Part shown: positions 1 through 8,716 of the stretch, piece after piece
Position numbering within the stretch: position 1 is the first letter of the stretch
Layout of the letters: each line of letters starts with the position of its first letter
Origin: Acinetobacter sp. YWS30-1
GTDB taxonomy: Bacteria; Pseudomonadota; Gammaproteobacteria; Pseudomonadales; Moraxellaceae
DNA length: 64,000 nt
Reading direction: 5' to 3'
Assembly: GCF_033558715.1 (NCBI RefSeq)
Contig: NZ_CP114606.1
Location: 1,116,001 to 1,180,000 of the forward strand
The notes under the pieces: generated by a model
What the model saw: only the letters and a program-made list of their open reading frames with translations
Databases searched by the model: none
What the model was told of the DNA's origin: nothing
Made by a program: the position numbers and the translations under genes

Positions 1-273
1 CTGGTGATTGATGATGGCGCGGTTAAAGCCATCAAAGAGAATCACCGTAGCCTATTGCCGGTCGGTGTCAAAGCCGTAGAAGGACATTTTGACCGTGGGG
101 ATGTGGTTGAATGTGTTGACCGACAAGGTCACCGCATTGCTGTAGGACGTGTCAACTTCAGTTCACGTTCAGCGGAAATCGTGAAAGGTCTGGCCTCAGA
201 TAAAGTGCATCAGGTCTTGGGTGAAGCGCGTTCTTTAGAGATGATTCACCGTAATCATATGGCGATTTACTAA
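1..273 (+). CDS. proB: Glutamate 5-kinase, C-terminal PUA domain (5' end outside window)
   Basis: This is the last ~90 residues of glutamate 5-kinase, the cytoplasmic enzyme that phosphorylates glutamate in the first step of proline synthesis. The open frame runs in from base 1, so only the C-terminal PUA domain is visible: the pattern KSLLPVGV-like (here [13 protein letters not shown]), then FDRGDVVE and the closing segment with [10 protein letters not shown] is typical of ProB PUA domains. The kinase domain lies upstream of the window. A strong hairpin with a T-run follows the stop. The identification rests on the PUA domain only, but the length to the stop and the sequence fit ProB better than other PUA proteins. 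Confidence 0.85.
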   Translation: MVIDDGAVKAIKENHRSLLPVGVKAVEGHFDRGDVVECVDRQGHRIAVGRVNFSSRSAEIVKGLASDKVHQVLGEARSLEMIHRNHMAIY

Positions 274-287
274 ATCTTCGGTCTATA

Positions 288-318
288 AAAAAAATCCCGC
301 TTTCGAGCGGGATTTTTT
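288..318. terminator. Bidirectional rho-independent terminator between proB and PAP2 gene
   Basis: Perfect 8-bp stem ATCCCGCT / AGCGGGAT with a TTCG loop, flanked by an A-run on the left and a T-run on the right. It can stop proB on the + strand and the PAP2 phosphatase gene on the - strand. Confidence 0.9.
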
Positions 319-330
319 ATGTCTGGAAAT

Positions 331-927
331 TTACTTCACCCAGCCCATCCGAATAAAAGGCTTAAACAGGAATTGATGAATGCTGAAAATAAAGCTCATG
401 ATTTTATTCTCATATTTCCACCAGAGCGGTAAGCCGGCAAGATTGACTGCTAAAGCAATCAGGAATGCTCCCACCATATCAATCGGAAAATGTACACCCA
501 CATAAACCCGTGACCAGGCTACCAGCCAGGCAGTCCAGAGCAGGATTCGTCCCAAATCACGTTGTGCTGAGAAATAATAGGCAAAGGCAATCCCGCTAAA
601 AATACTCATGTGATTGCTTGGGAATGAACCTGTAGGTGCGTGCTCAATCAGGGTTTGACCAACCTCCATGACAAAAGGGCGGGGTGTGTTTAGAACGGCA
701 GATAATACCTCGCTAATCGACAAGGTGATTGCTGTGAAGATCGCAGCTTTAATAATCCCTGTTTTGATTTCACGACTGCCACGCAGCCAGGTAATAGCAA
801 AAATCAGCAGAAATAAATACACCAGATCATGCGCTATCAGACTGGCATAGTTAATCATCCAGATCGAGGCTTGGTCAGGTACATTGAGAAGATGAAACAG
901 ATACAGGTTTAGTTGATCGAGTGACAT
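331..927 (-). CDS. PAP2-family membrane phosphatase
   Basis: Polytopic inner-membrane phosphatase of the PAP2 superfamily, which dephosphorylates lipid pyrophosphates or phosphates such as undecaprenyl pyrophosphate. The three phosphatase motifs are visible in order: LNTPRPF (K-x6-RP type), PSNHMS (PSGH type) and SRVYVGVHFPID (SR-x5-H-x3-D). About five hydrophobic segments separate them. The start is uncertain: the longest frame begins with GTG at 948, whereas I prefer the ATG at 927 (MSLDQLNLYLF); neither has a good Shine-Dalgarno sequence. Substrate cannot be read from the sequence; undecaprenyl-diphosphatase or a lipid phosphatase are both possible. It is monocistronic and convergent with proB. 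Confidence 0.8.
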   Translation of the reverse strand: MSLDQLNLYLFHLLNVPDQASIWMINYASLIAHDLVYLFLLIFAITWLRGSREIKTGIIKAAIFTAITLSISEVLSAVLNTPRPFVMEVGQTLIEHAPTGSFPSNHMSIFSGIAFAYYFSAQRDLGRILLWTAWLVAWSRVYVGVHFPIDMVGAFLIALAVNLAGLPLWWKYENKIMSFIFSIHQFLFKPFIRMGWVK

Positions 928-1042
928 GAGGAGAGAGAGGGCTGACACAAATGTCCGTTACTCTAAACCGATCAAAGCTCAATTCATATCTGAGTTTGTA
1001 TGAATTTGTAGCATTGATTTTTCACAGAATATTCAAGTGATA

Positions 1043-1068
1043 AAAAACCACCCAAAAGGGTGGTTTTT
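1043..1068 (-). terminator. Terminator of the SIMPL-domain gene
   Basis: Near-perfect inverted repeat AAAAACCACCC / GGGTGGTTTTT immediately downstream of the - strand stop at 1095, with T-run on the - strand. Confidence 0.85.
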
Positions 1069-1094
1069 AAACCTCTAAATAATTTTATTAAGAC

Positions 1095-1796
1095 TTATTT
1101 AAACTGAATAGAACCATTGGCGCTCACGGTCATTTTGGATTCACCCGCTGCCATTTCCTGTTCTGGAACTGCTTCGGCATAAGCAGATTTGGCCATCGCC
1201 ATGCGTGGCACAGGTGGATAACCCGAATTATTGGTGTTGATATTCAGATTCACCAGTTGATAGCCTGGTTTGTTCCAGGCTTGAGCCAGACTTTGCGCAC
1301 GTTGCTGGAAGTTTTTCGAAGCTTCAAGCATCAGCTCGTTTTCGACTTTCTTACGTTTTGCTTCAGATACTGTGAAGTTAATTGATTCAGTCTGGAAGTT
1401 CTGTTGTAGCTCAGCAATCAGTTGCGAGGCGGCTTTAAAGTCAGTTGATTCAATTCGTACCTGCGCACGAGCACGCCATTCTCTTAGCTTACGGTTGTCG
1501 TTGTCATAGACTGGATAGGTATGCTGTGAACCAGTTTCAATTTTTACCGTAGGATATTTTTTAGCAGTATTAATGGCCTGTGTCATCAACTGATTGATTT
1601 GTGCTGCCAGCTCAGCCGGCTGTTTATTAGATTTTTCAACAAATAAATTGGCGTTCATCAAGTCATTGGAAATATCGCGGCTGGCTTCTGCTGAGATATT
1701 CACCACATTATAATTCAAGGTTTCTTCAGGAGCTGCGAAAGCGGCAGAAGATAATGCGCCGAGCAAAGCAAGCGCTGAAAAAGAAGAAAGACGCAT
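1095..1796 (-). CDS. SIMPL-domain (DUF541) periplasmic protein
   Basis: A 233-residue exported protein. The N-terminus (MRLSSFSALALLGALSSAAFA, cut after AFA) is a standard Sec signal peptide, so it acts in the periplasm. The rest has the SIMPL/DUF541 layout: an opening strand with NYNVVNISAEASRDISND, a long helix region (PAELAAQINQLMTQAIN), and repeats of alternating strand and helix segments. The family includes E. coli YggE, linked to oxidative stress defence, but its biochemical role is unknown. A hairpin terminator follows. No partner gene is adjacent; the gene is isolated between the PAP2 gene and a long AT-rich gap. Confidence 0.8.
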   Translation of the reverse strand: MRLSSFSALALLGALSSAAFAAPEETLNYNVVNISAEASRDISNDLMNANLFVEKSNKQPAELAAQINQLMTQAINTAKKYPTVKIETGSQHTYPVYDNDNRKLREWRARAQVRIESTDFKAASQLIAELQQNFQTESINFTVSEAKRKKVENELMLEASKNFQQRAQSLAQAWNKPGYQLVNLNINTNNSGYPPVPRMAMAKSAYAEAVPEQEMAAGESKMTVSANGSIQFK

Positions 1797-2279
1797 TTTG
1801 TTGTCCTGTTTTAGTGGAATTGTTGGCCTTTGGCCTTGTGCTGATCATAAAATACTAAGGTGGAAATGTGTTGATATTCCGAAATTATTGTCGTTGGATT
1901 GTTAAAAATATATTTTATTTATTGTAGATGTATCGGAAATAAATGTGATTAAAATTATATACTTATTGAGATAATTGTTTGATAATTACACTGTTGTATT
2001 CATGACAACAAAATTGCATAAAATGTTTAGGGTTCCTTGTCATTGCCATGCATAAAGTTGATAATTTAGACAGCAACATTTTTTGATATATTTTTTCAAT
2101 AACAGCCGAGGCAAATTGATACTAAAAGTTGTTTATTTTCCTGAAAAAAACTGTATCATCCGCCTCTCCTAGTTACTGAATAGAAAATTGTCTAACTAGA
2201 TTATATAAAGCACCGAGTCAAACGACCGCAAGTCACCAGACTTATTTCTTTCAACCCATATCAGAGATGGTAATTCGAT
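1797..2279. other. AT-rich intergenic region upstream of dat
   Basis: A 483-base region with no credible gene on either strand. It must hold the promoters of the divergent SIMPL gene and dat-ddc. A possible promoter for dat is TTGTTT (2129-2134) with TATCAT (2154-2159), but the 19-base spacer is long, so I do not call it. No strong inverted repeats were seen. Confidence 0.5.
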
Positions 2280-3653
2280 ATGAGCGTTTCTTCTGTAAAT
2301 CCTGCCACCAATTCCACAAACGAATACTACTTGACTCGCCAAAGTCAGATGGAATCGAATGTGCGTAGTTATCCACGTAAATTACCGTTAGCGATAGCGA
2401 AAGCACAAGGTTGCTGGGTTACCGATGTTGAAGGTACGGAGTACCTTGATTGTTTAGCTGGGGCAGGGACATTGGCATTAGGCCATAATCACCCTGCGGT
2501 CATTCAAAGTATCCAGGACACACTTGCAAGCGGTCTTCCATTGCATACGCTGGATCTCACCACTCCTTTAAAAGATGCTTTTACTGAAGCACTTCTTGCT
2601 TACCTGCCAGGTGGCAAAGAAGAATACTGCTTACAGTTCTGTGGACCATCTGGTGCAGATGCGACTGAAGCAGCGATTAAACTTGCTAAAACCTTTACTG
2701 GCCGTAGTTCAGTGATCAGCTTCTCTGGTGGCTATCACGGTATGACTCACGGTTCTTTGGCAATGACAGGTAACCTGTCTGCGAAGAACTCAGTGAATGG
2801 TTTAATGCCAGGCGTTCAATTCATGCCATATCCGCATGAATACCGTTGCCCATTGGGTCTAGGCGGTGAAGCGGGCGTTGATGCTTTGACTTATTATTTC
2901 GAAAACTTCATTGAAGATGTCGAAAGCGGTGTAACCAAGCCAGCAGCTGTAATTCTTGAAGCGATTCAGGGTGAAGGCGGTGTGGTAACAGCACCAGTAA
3001 AATGGCTGCAAAAAATCCGTGAAGTAACAGAAAAACACAACATTGTGTTGATTCTTGACGAAGTTCAAGCAGGCTTTGCGCGTTCAGGCAAAATGTTCGC
3101 ATTCGAACATGCGGGTATCGAACCTGATGTGGTTGTAATGTCTAAAGCTGTTGGCGGTAGTTTGCCACTTGCAGTACTGGGTATCAAACGTAAATTTGAT
3201 GCATGGCAACCTGCTGGCCACACCGGCACTTTCCGTGGTAACCAGCTGGCAATGGGTACAGGTCTTGCGACTCTACAAACCATTAAAGAACAAAATCTTG
3301 CGCAAAATGCACAAGAACGCGGTGATTTCCTGCAAGCTGAACTGAAAAAACTGGCGGCTGAATTCCCATGTATCGGTAATGTACGTGGTCGCGGTCTGAT
3401 GATCGGTGTTGAAATCGTGGATGAGCGTAAACCAGCGGATCATATGGGTTCTTTCCCTGCTGATGGCCAATTGGCTGCAGCAATTCAAACCGCTTGTTTC
3501 AACAACAAACTGTTGCTGGAAAAAGGTGGTCGTAACGGTACAGTAATCCGTTTACTTTGCCCATTGATCATCACTCAAGCTGAGTGTGAAGAAGTTCTGG
3601 TTCGCTTCAAGAAAGCGGTTGCTGAAGCTCTAATCGCAGTTCGAGGCGCATAA
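2280..3653 (+). CDS. dat: L-2,4-diaminobutyrate:2-oxoglutarate 4-aminotransferase
   Basis: PLP-dependent class III aminotransferase of 457 residues that makes 2,4-diaminobutyrate from aspartate semialdehyde with glutamate as amino donor. Visible landmarks are the entry [16 protein letters not shown], the PLP-phosphate region [17 protein letters not shown], the [14 protein letters not shown] segment with the aspartate that binds the pyridine nitrogen, and the lysine in [15 protein letters not shown] that forms the Schiff base. The stop is three bases before the ATG of the decarboxylase gene, so the two form an operon. The pair is known from Acinetobacter, where it yields 1,3-diaminopropane, a polyamine reported to matter for surface motility and virulence in A. 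baumannii. Confidence 0.93.
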   Translation: MSVSSVNPATNSTNEYYLTRQSQMESNVRSYPRKLPLAIAKAQGCWVTDVEGTEYLDCLAGAGTLALGHNHPAVIQSIQDTLASGLPLHTLDLTTPLKDAFTEALLAYLPGGKEEYCLQFCGPSGADATEAAIKLAKTFTGRSSVISFSGGYHGMTHGSLAMTGNLSAKNSVNGLMPGVQFMPYPHEYRCPLGLGGEAGVDALTYYFENFIEDVESGVTKPAAVILEAIQGEGGVVTAPVKWLQKIREVTEKHNIVLILDEVQAGFARSGKMFAFEHAGIEPDVVVMSKAVGGSLPLAVLGIKRKFDAWQPAGHTGTFRGNQLAMGTGLATLQTIKEQNLAQNAQERGDFLQAELKKLAAEFPCIGNVRGRGLMIGVEIVDERKPADHMGSFPADGQLAAAIQTACFNNKLLLEKGGRNGTVIRLLCPLIITQAECEEVLVRFKKAVAEALIAVRGA

Positions 3654-3656
3654 TTC

Positions 3657-5189
3657 ATGGTAGATTTTGCAGAACACCGTAAAGCGTTACTCTGCAATGA
3701 TGCTGCATCTATCGCTGACTATGAGTCGGCGATGGATCAGGCGACCAAAGCGGTTGCAGCATGGTTGCAAAACGACAAGATGTATACCGGCGGTAGCATC
3801 AAGGAATTGCGTAGCGCAATTGCTTTCAATCCTTCTAAAGAAGGTCTGGGCGTACAAAAGTCTTTAGAGCGTATGGTTGAGCTATTCCTCAACAAGAGCT
3901 TGAAAGTACATCACCCGCATTCTTTAGCGCATTTGCATTGCCCAACGATGGTCACTAGCCAGATCGCGGAAGTGTTGATTAATGCCACTAACCAGTCAAT
4001 GGACTCTTGGGATCAAAGCCCAGCGGGTTCTTTGATGGAAGTGCAGCTAATTGACTGGCTACGTCAGAAAGTTGGCTATGGTTCAGGTCAGGCGGGTGTA
4101 TTCACTTCTGGTGGTACACAATCCAACCTGATGGGCGTATTGCTGGCGCGTGATGCCTGTATCGCAAAAAACTGGAAAGACGAAAACGGTAATCCGTGGT
4201 CGGTTCAACGTGATGGTATCCCAGCGGATGCAATGCGTAACGTTAAAGTCATCTGTTCTGAAAATGCACACTTCTCTGTGCAAAAGAATATGGCGATGAT
4301 GGGCATGGGCTTCCAGTCTGTCGTGACTGTTCCTGTTAACGAAAATGCTCAGATGGATGTTGATGCTCTGGAAAAAACCATGGCGCATCTTCAGTCTGAA
4401 GGTAAAATCGTGGCATGTGTGGTGGCAACTGCTGGTACAACTGATGCTGGTGCAATTGATCCCCTCAAACAGATTCGTGAAATCACCAATAAATATGGTG
4501 CGTGGATGCACATCGACGCAGCATGGGGTGGTGCACTGATTCTGTCTAATGACTATCGTTCTATGCTGGATGGCATCGAGCTGTCTGATTCTGTGACACT
4601 GGATTTCCATAAGCATTACTTCCAGACGATTTCATGTGGTGCGTTCTTGCTGAAAGATGAAGCGAACTATCGTTTCATGCACTACGAAGCAGAATATCTG
4701 AACTCTGCTTATGACGAAGAGCACGGTGTTCCTAACCTGGTGTCGAAGTCGCTACAAACCACTCGTCGTTTCGACGCGTTGAAATTGTGGATGACTGTAG
4801 AAGCGTTGGGTGAAGAGCTTTATGGTTCGATGATCGACCATGGCGTGAAATTGACTCGCGAAGTGGCAGACTACATCAAAGCAACTGATGGTTTAGAACT
4901 TCTGGTTGAGCCACAATTCGCATCAGTATTGTTCCGTGTAGTTCCAGCAGGCTATCCAGCTGAATTTGTGGATGCTTTGAACCAGAACGTCGCAGACGAA
5001 CTGTTTGCACGTGGTGAAGCAAATATTGGTGTGACTAAAGTGGGTCAAGTTCAATCACTGAAAATGACGACTTTAAGCCCGGTTGCAACCCTTGAAAACG
5101 TGAAGAACCTGTTGGCACTCGTGCTTGCAGAAGCGGACCGTATCAAGGATTCAATTGCGGATGGGACTTATACACCGCCAATTGCTTAA
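3657..5189 (+). CDS. ddc: L-2,4-diaminobutyrate decarboxylase
   Basis: Group II PLP-dependent decarboxylase of 510 residues that converts 2,4-diaminobutyrate to 1,3-diaminopropane and CO2. Typical motifs of the glutamate/aromatic amino acid decarboxylase family are present: [18 protein letters not shown] near residue 145, [31 protein letters not shown] with the PLP-binding aspartate, and the Schiff-base lysine in LDFHKHYFQ. It follows dat by three bases with GAGG-like ribosome-binding sequence inside the end of dat, so expression is coupled. A strong terminator closes the operon. High confidence from the dat partner and the length. Confidence 0.93.
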   Translation: MVDFAEHRKALLCNDAASIADYESAMDQATKAVAAWLQNDKMYTGGSIKELRSAIAFNPSKEGLGVQKSLERMVELFLNKSLKVHHPHSLAHLHCPTMVTSQIAEVLINATNQSMDSWDQSPAGSLMEVQLIDWLRQKVGYGSGQAGVFTSGGTQSNLMGVLLARDACIAKNWKDENGNPWSVQRDGIPADAMRNVKVICSENAHFSVQKNMAMMGMGFQSVVTVPVNENAQMDVDALEKTMAHLQSEGKIVACVVATAGTTDAGAIDPLKQIREITNKYGAWMHIDAAWGGALILSNDYRSMLDGIELSDSVTLDFHKHYFQTISCGAFLLKDEANYRFMHYEAEYLNSAYDEEHGVPNLVSKSLQTTRRFDALKLWMTVEALGEELYGSMIDHGVKLTREVADYIKATDGLELLVEPQFASVLFRVVPAGYPAEFVDALNQNVADELFARGEANIGVTKVGQVQSLKMTTLSPVATLENVKNLLALVLAEADRIKDSIADGTYTPPIA

Positions 5190-5202
5190 TCAATTGCAGG
5201 TG

Positions 5203-5234
5203 AAAAAAAGGAGATCGTTAAGATCTCCTTTTTT
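5203..5234 (+). terminator. Terminator of dat-ddc operon
   Basis: Stem AAAAAAGGAGATC / GATCTCCTTTTTT with a short loop, ending in a T-run; it lies 14 bases after the ddc stop and can also serve the - strand Rieske gene ending at 5278. Confidence 0.9.
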
Positions 5235-5277
5235 ATTGGAATTTGGCTGACACATAGATAATGATTTTTAAATAAAA

Positions 5278-6330
5278 TTAAGCTGCAAATAAAGGACTAA
5301 AGCCTTTTTTCCTTAATAGTTTACGGTACATACTGGAGCTGCGATCTGCCGGGAAATGTGCTTCCAGAGATAAGTCTAGCGGTAAAAACTCAGGCTTCTG
5401 ATTTTCGACAATCAGGCGATCTTCTTCAAAAATCTTCAGATTAAAATCATAGGCTTCTTCGACAGGTAAGTCTTTATCATAATTACGACAGATGGGAGCA
5501 AACAGTCGGGTCTGACGGGCGGTCATCGGTGAAGCAGCATTCATAATCACCTGTTTGGCATCATTAGGGAAATGGATGGTCAGGGTTGCGGTAAAGGGCA
5601 GACTAATTTCAAAATGCCGTAGCCATTTAAAATCTTCCTGACCGCGCTGATCTAACCCAATCGGATAACGGCCGACACTGTTGATATAGTCGGCATTAAA
5701 ACCATATTCAGTTTCCGTTGTGGTGTAATCCGGGACTTCGACATCATTCGGATCACCAAAGGTATCTGGATGTACCCAGGCAAAATGGGCGACATCAATA
5801 AAGCCTTCTAGCTGTCTGCCAGCAAAACATTTGATGTCGACTTGTGGGCAAACCAGTTGCTGATAATCTGCATCATTCCAATAAGGCATCACTGGAATAT
5901 TCGGTTCAGCATCTTTGTCAGCTGTCAGTGAACACCAGATCAGGCCGTAGCGTTCTACAGCCGCATAGGTTCTTAAATGAAATCGGTCTGAAATTTTATG
6001 CTGTGGATGGGCAGGGATACGGTTACATTTACCTTGTGCACCAAAGCGTAAGCCATGATAAGGACAGACCACGCCTTGACCATCATTTTTTCCCAGACTT
6101 AAGGGCACACCACGATGCGGACAGGCATCTTTGGCCACGATCAGTTCATCCTGCATCTTGTAAATGACCAGTGGCATATCTAGCAATATTGTCCCTAGCG
6201 GCTGTTCAGAGACATCGCGGGCTAAGGCCACTGGATACCAATATTGAGCCAGGAGATGCCAGTCATGTTCTTCAAATGTCATGTGAATCGGTAAATCGGG
6301 ATTGAAAACTGGAATGGTTGTGCTGTTCAT
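5278..6330 (-). CDS. Rieske [2Fe-2S] ring-hydroxylating oxygenase, alpha-subunit type
   Basis: Cytoplasmic iron-sulfur oxygenase component of about 350 residues. Counting from the chosen ATG, the Rieske centre is C70-x-H72 (CPHRG) and C89-x2-H92 (CPYHG). The mononuclear iron site is in the stretch GFIDVAHFAWVH near residue 200, with the expected D-x2-H-x4-H spacing. This layout matches vanillate O-demethylase-like and related oxygenases acting on aromatic or other small substrates. A longer frame would use TTG at 6393, but the ATG at 6330 (MNSTTIPVF) fits the family better. No ferredoxin, reductase or beta subunit is adjacent, so its electron donor is encoded elsewhere and the substrate is unknown. 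Confidence 0.82.
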   Translation of the reverse strand: MNSTTIPVFNPDLPIHMTFEEHDWHLLAQYWYPVALARDVSEQPLGTILLDMPLVIYKMQDELIVAKDACPHRGVPLSLGKNDGQGVVCPYHGLRFGAQGKCNRIPAHPQHKISDRFHLRTYAAVERYGLIWCSLTADKDAEPNIPVMPYWNDADYQQLVCPQVDIKCFAGRQLEGFIDVAHFAWVHPDTFGDPNDVEVPDYTTTETEYGFNADYINSVGRYPIGLDQRGQEDFKWLRHFEISLPFTATLTIHFPNDAKQVIMNAASPMTARQTRLFAPICRNYDKDLPVEEAYDFNLKIFEEDRLIVENQKPEFLPLDLSLEAHFPADRSSSMYRKLLRKKGFSPLFAA

Positions 6331-6620
6331 GACGCTATCACTGTGATTCTTTATTTCCAATATAGGCCAATGTGATGTTCTACGAAATTTCAAAGATCAG
6401 GACATCCTGTTGCATAAATTCGAACAGGAGGTAAGGAAGAATGAGCTATAGGCAAAAAATTAAAGGAAGCAATATTTAAAGTTCCGAAAAATGCTTCTTT
6501 TATTTTTCATGCACAAAATGTGTATTTAGGGCTTTATGCCTAATGTGATATGCAAGCTCCGTTCAGATAAAATCAGCTAATGTCAGGGAACAACAAAAAT
6601 ATCTGATTCAGGATGAAGAG

Positions 6621-8051
6621 ATGACTAATTTGCATGTATCCCAACCCGTTGGCTGTATTATTCAAGGAAAAATGGTACAAGGCGGTGGCGAAAGTTTTGT
6701 GGTGATCAATCCTGCTGATGAGCAGGTATTGGCACTGTGTTCCTCTCCCTCAGAAGCACAAGTTGAAGACATCATCCGTAGTGCCGAGCAGGCTTTTCAC
6801 CAATGGAAAAATACGGATGATGCAACGCGACAGGAAATTCTGCATCGTATTGCGGATCGTATTGAAGAACACCGGGAAGAATTAGCGCGTTTAGTGGTGC
6901 AGGAGCAGGGCAAACCTTATGCGCTGGCTGAATTTGAAGTCGGTGGGGCCATTGCCTGGACCCGCTATCAGGCAGAACTCAAGATTGAAACTGAAATCTT
7001 ACAGGATGATGCCAATAAACGGATCGAACTGCATCATCGGCCTTTAGGGATTGTGGCATCGGTCACTCCATGGAACTGGCCTTTGATGATTGCTGTCTGG
7101 CATATCATGCCGGCAATTCGCGCTGGCAACGTGGTGATCAATAAGCCTTCAGAATTTACCCCATTGTCGACCCTCCGACTCGGTGAGCTGATTCAGCAGG
7201 AAGTTGCACCTGGAGTGGTCTCTATACTTACAGGTGGCGGCGAAGTTGGGGCTAAGCTGACCAGTCACCCTGCAATTGCCAAAGTGGTATTTACCGGTTC
7301 GACCGCAACTGGTCAAAGAATCATGCAGAACGCAGCTGCGACTTTCAAGCATTTAACACTGGAACTTGGTGGCAATGATGCAGGCATTGTTTTGCCAGAT
7401 ACCGACATTCAGGCAATGGCAGTCCGAATCTTTCATGGAGCTTTTATCAACATGGGCCAGACCTGTGCAGCGTTAAAGCGTCTTTATGTGCATGACAGCC
7501 AGTATGATGCACTGGCACAGGAATTAGTAAAAGTCGCACAGCAACAGTCTCTGGGAGATGGTTTAGCCGAGACGACTACTTTTGGTCCAGTGCAAAACAT
7601 CAAGCAATACCAAAAAGTTCAGACTATGATTCAGGAAGCCCAGGATGAAGGGGCAATAGTCATGACATCTGGTCAGAATCTACCGGATACAGGCTATTTT
7701 ATTGCACCGACAATCGTAACCAATGTGAGTCCAGATAGCCGCCTGGTTCAGGAAGAGCAGTTTGGTCCGGTATTACCTTTGATCCGTTATCATGATATTG
7801 AAGAAGTACTGACTGAAGCCAACAATACGGATTTTGGTTTAGGTGGCTCAATCTGGTCATCCAATCTGGAGCAGGCGCAGCAGTTTGCTCAACGACTGAG
7901 TTGTGGTACGGCGTGGATCAATACGCATGGTGAGATTTTCCCGCATGTACCTTTTGGTGGATGGAAGCATTCGGGCATTGGTGCCCAGTTTGGGCTGAGT
8001 GGTCTGCTCGAAAATACGATTCAGCAGGTTGTTCATATCAATAAAAATTAA
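6621..8051 (+). CDS. NAD(P)-dependent aldehyde dehydrogenase
   Basis: Soluble aldehyde dehydrogenase of 476 residues, the usual family length. The cofactor region has VTPWNWPLM and the FTGSTATGQ loop; the catalytic general base lies in LTLELGGND and the nucleophile cysteine in MGQTCAALKR near residue 285. It converges on an Lrp/AsnC regulator gene and lies beside a 2-oxo-acid decarboxylase and an aromatic amino acid permease. From that context I infer oxidation of the arylacetaldehyde released by the decarboxylase to the corresponding acid (phenylacetate or indoleacetate). The substrate is an inference; the sequence alone supports only the ALDH family. Confidence 0.88.
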   Translation: MTNLHVSQPVGCIIQGKMVQGGGESFVVINPADEQVLALCSSPSEAQVEDIIRSAEQAFHQWKNTDDATRQEILHRIADRIEEHREELARLVVQEQGKPYALAEFEVGGAIAWTRYQAELKIETEILQDDANKRIELHHRPLGIVASVTPWNWPLMIAVWHIMPAIRAGNVVINKPSEFTPLSTLRLGELIQQEVAPGVVSILTGGGEVGAKLTSHPAIAKVVFTGSTATGQRIMQNAAATFKHLTLELGGNDAGIVLPDTDIQAMAVRIFHGAFINMGQTCAALKRLYVHDSQYDALAQELVKVAQQQSLGDGLAETTTFGPVQNIKQYQKVQTMIQEAQDEGAIVMTSGQNLPDTGYFIAPTIVTNVSPDSRLVQEEQFGPVLPLIRYHDIEEVLTEANNTDFGLGGSIWSSNLEQAQQFAQRLSCGTAWINTHGEIFPHVPFGGWKHSGIGAQFGLSGLLENTIQQVVHINKN

Positions 8052-8054
8052 ATC

Positions 8055-8087
8055 AAAAAAAGCTCAAGTTTAACTTGAGCTTTTTTC
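8055..8087. terminator. Convergent terminator between ALDH and lrp-type genes
   Basis: Stem AAAAAAAGCTCAAGTT / AACTTGAGCTTTTTT, starting four bases after the ALDH stop; it is symmetric enough to act for both converging genes. Confidence 0.92.
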
Positions 8088-8103
8088 TTTTACTTAAAAT
8101 ATA

Positions 8104-8586
8104 TCAACGTAATAAAGGGCGGGCAGCCTGAAAATCAAAATGTAATTGCTTGAATTTATTTAAGACAATATAAGATTTGATATGGCCGATAAAATTACAG
8201 CTTAGTAATTTTTCAGTCACAAAATTTGCCAGTATTTCCAGATTTTTAGCGCCTACTTTTAACATGAAATCTGCATCACCACTTAAAGAAAAAGCTTCCT
8301 GAATAGCTTCTTCTTCTTCAATCAATTGTTGAAAAGCGATCTTCGCTGCTGCGTCATGTGTTTTGAGATTGACCTGAACCATAGCCAAAACTGCAATTCC
8401 CAAAGCTTCAGGATGAATGCAGGCGCTATAACCCAAAATAATTCCTTTTTGTTCCAGCAGCTGACGCCGTCTAGAACATTGAGAGGCTGACAAACCGATT
8501 AAATCTCCGATTTCCTGATTCGTCAGGCGCCCATTTTTTTGCAAAGCCTGGATGATTTTCCAGTCAAATTTATCCATTGCATCCAT
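8104..8586 (-). CDS. Lrp/AsnC-family transcriptional regulator
   Basis: DNA-binding regulator of 160 residues, the typical Lrp/AsnC length. The N-terminal helix-turn-helix is in LTNQEIGDLIGLSASQCSRR (about residues 21-40), followed by LEQKGIILGYSACIHPEALG, the usual linker. The C-terminal half is an RAM ligand-binding fold with AFSLSGDADFMLKV, the segment that binds amino acids in the family. It is divergent from the 2-oxo-acid decarboxylase gene, with 130 bases between, and convergent with the aldehyde dehydrogenase. I infer local control of the decarboxylase-permease unit by an amino acid. Two Met codons (8586 and 8577) are possible starts. Confidence 0.88.
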   Translation of the reverse strand: MDAMDKFDWKIIQALQKNGRLTNQEIGDLIGLSASQCSRRRQLLEQKGIILGYSACIHPEALGIAVLAMVQVNLKTHDAAAKIAFQQLIEEEEAIQEAFSLSGDADFMLKVGAKNLEILANFVTEKLLSCNFIGHIKSYIVLNKFKQLHFDFQAARPLLR

Positions 8587-8639
8587 TGCATTGAATCCTT
8601 ATCCGATACACGTTTTATGTGTTTTTGAATCATTGTGAC

Positions 8640-8674
8640 TTGCATTATGCACGAAATCAGAAAATGAAATGCAA
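8640..8674. promoter_or_regulatory. Possible operator in the lrp-type/decarboxylase divergent region
   Basis: Inverted half-sites TTGCATT (8640-8646) and AATGCAA (8668-8674) lie 21 bases apart in the short divergent region. Dimeric Lrp-type regulators bind spaced inverted repeats, so this is a candidate site. It is only suggested by position and symmetry. Confidence 0.35.
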
Positions 8675-8716
8675 TATTCTGTAATTGAAGCATAATAAGT
8701 GATAGGGAAAATAATA

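Noticed and set aside
4083..4616. 177-residue frame on the - strand inside ddc
   Set aside because: It lies wholly antisense to a well-supported decarboxylase, has no ribosome-binding site and contains cysteine/histidine-rich sequence typical of shadow frames.
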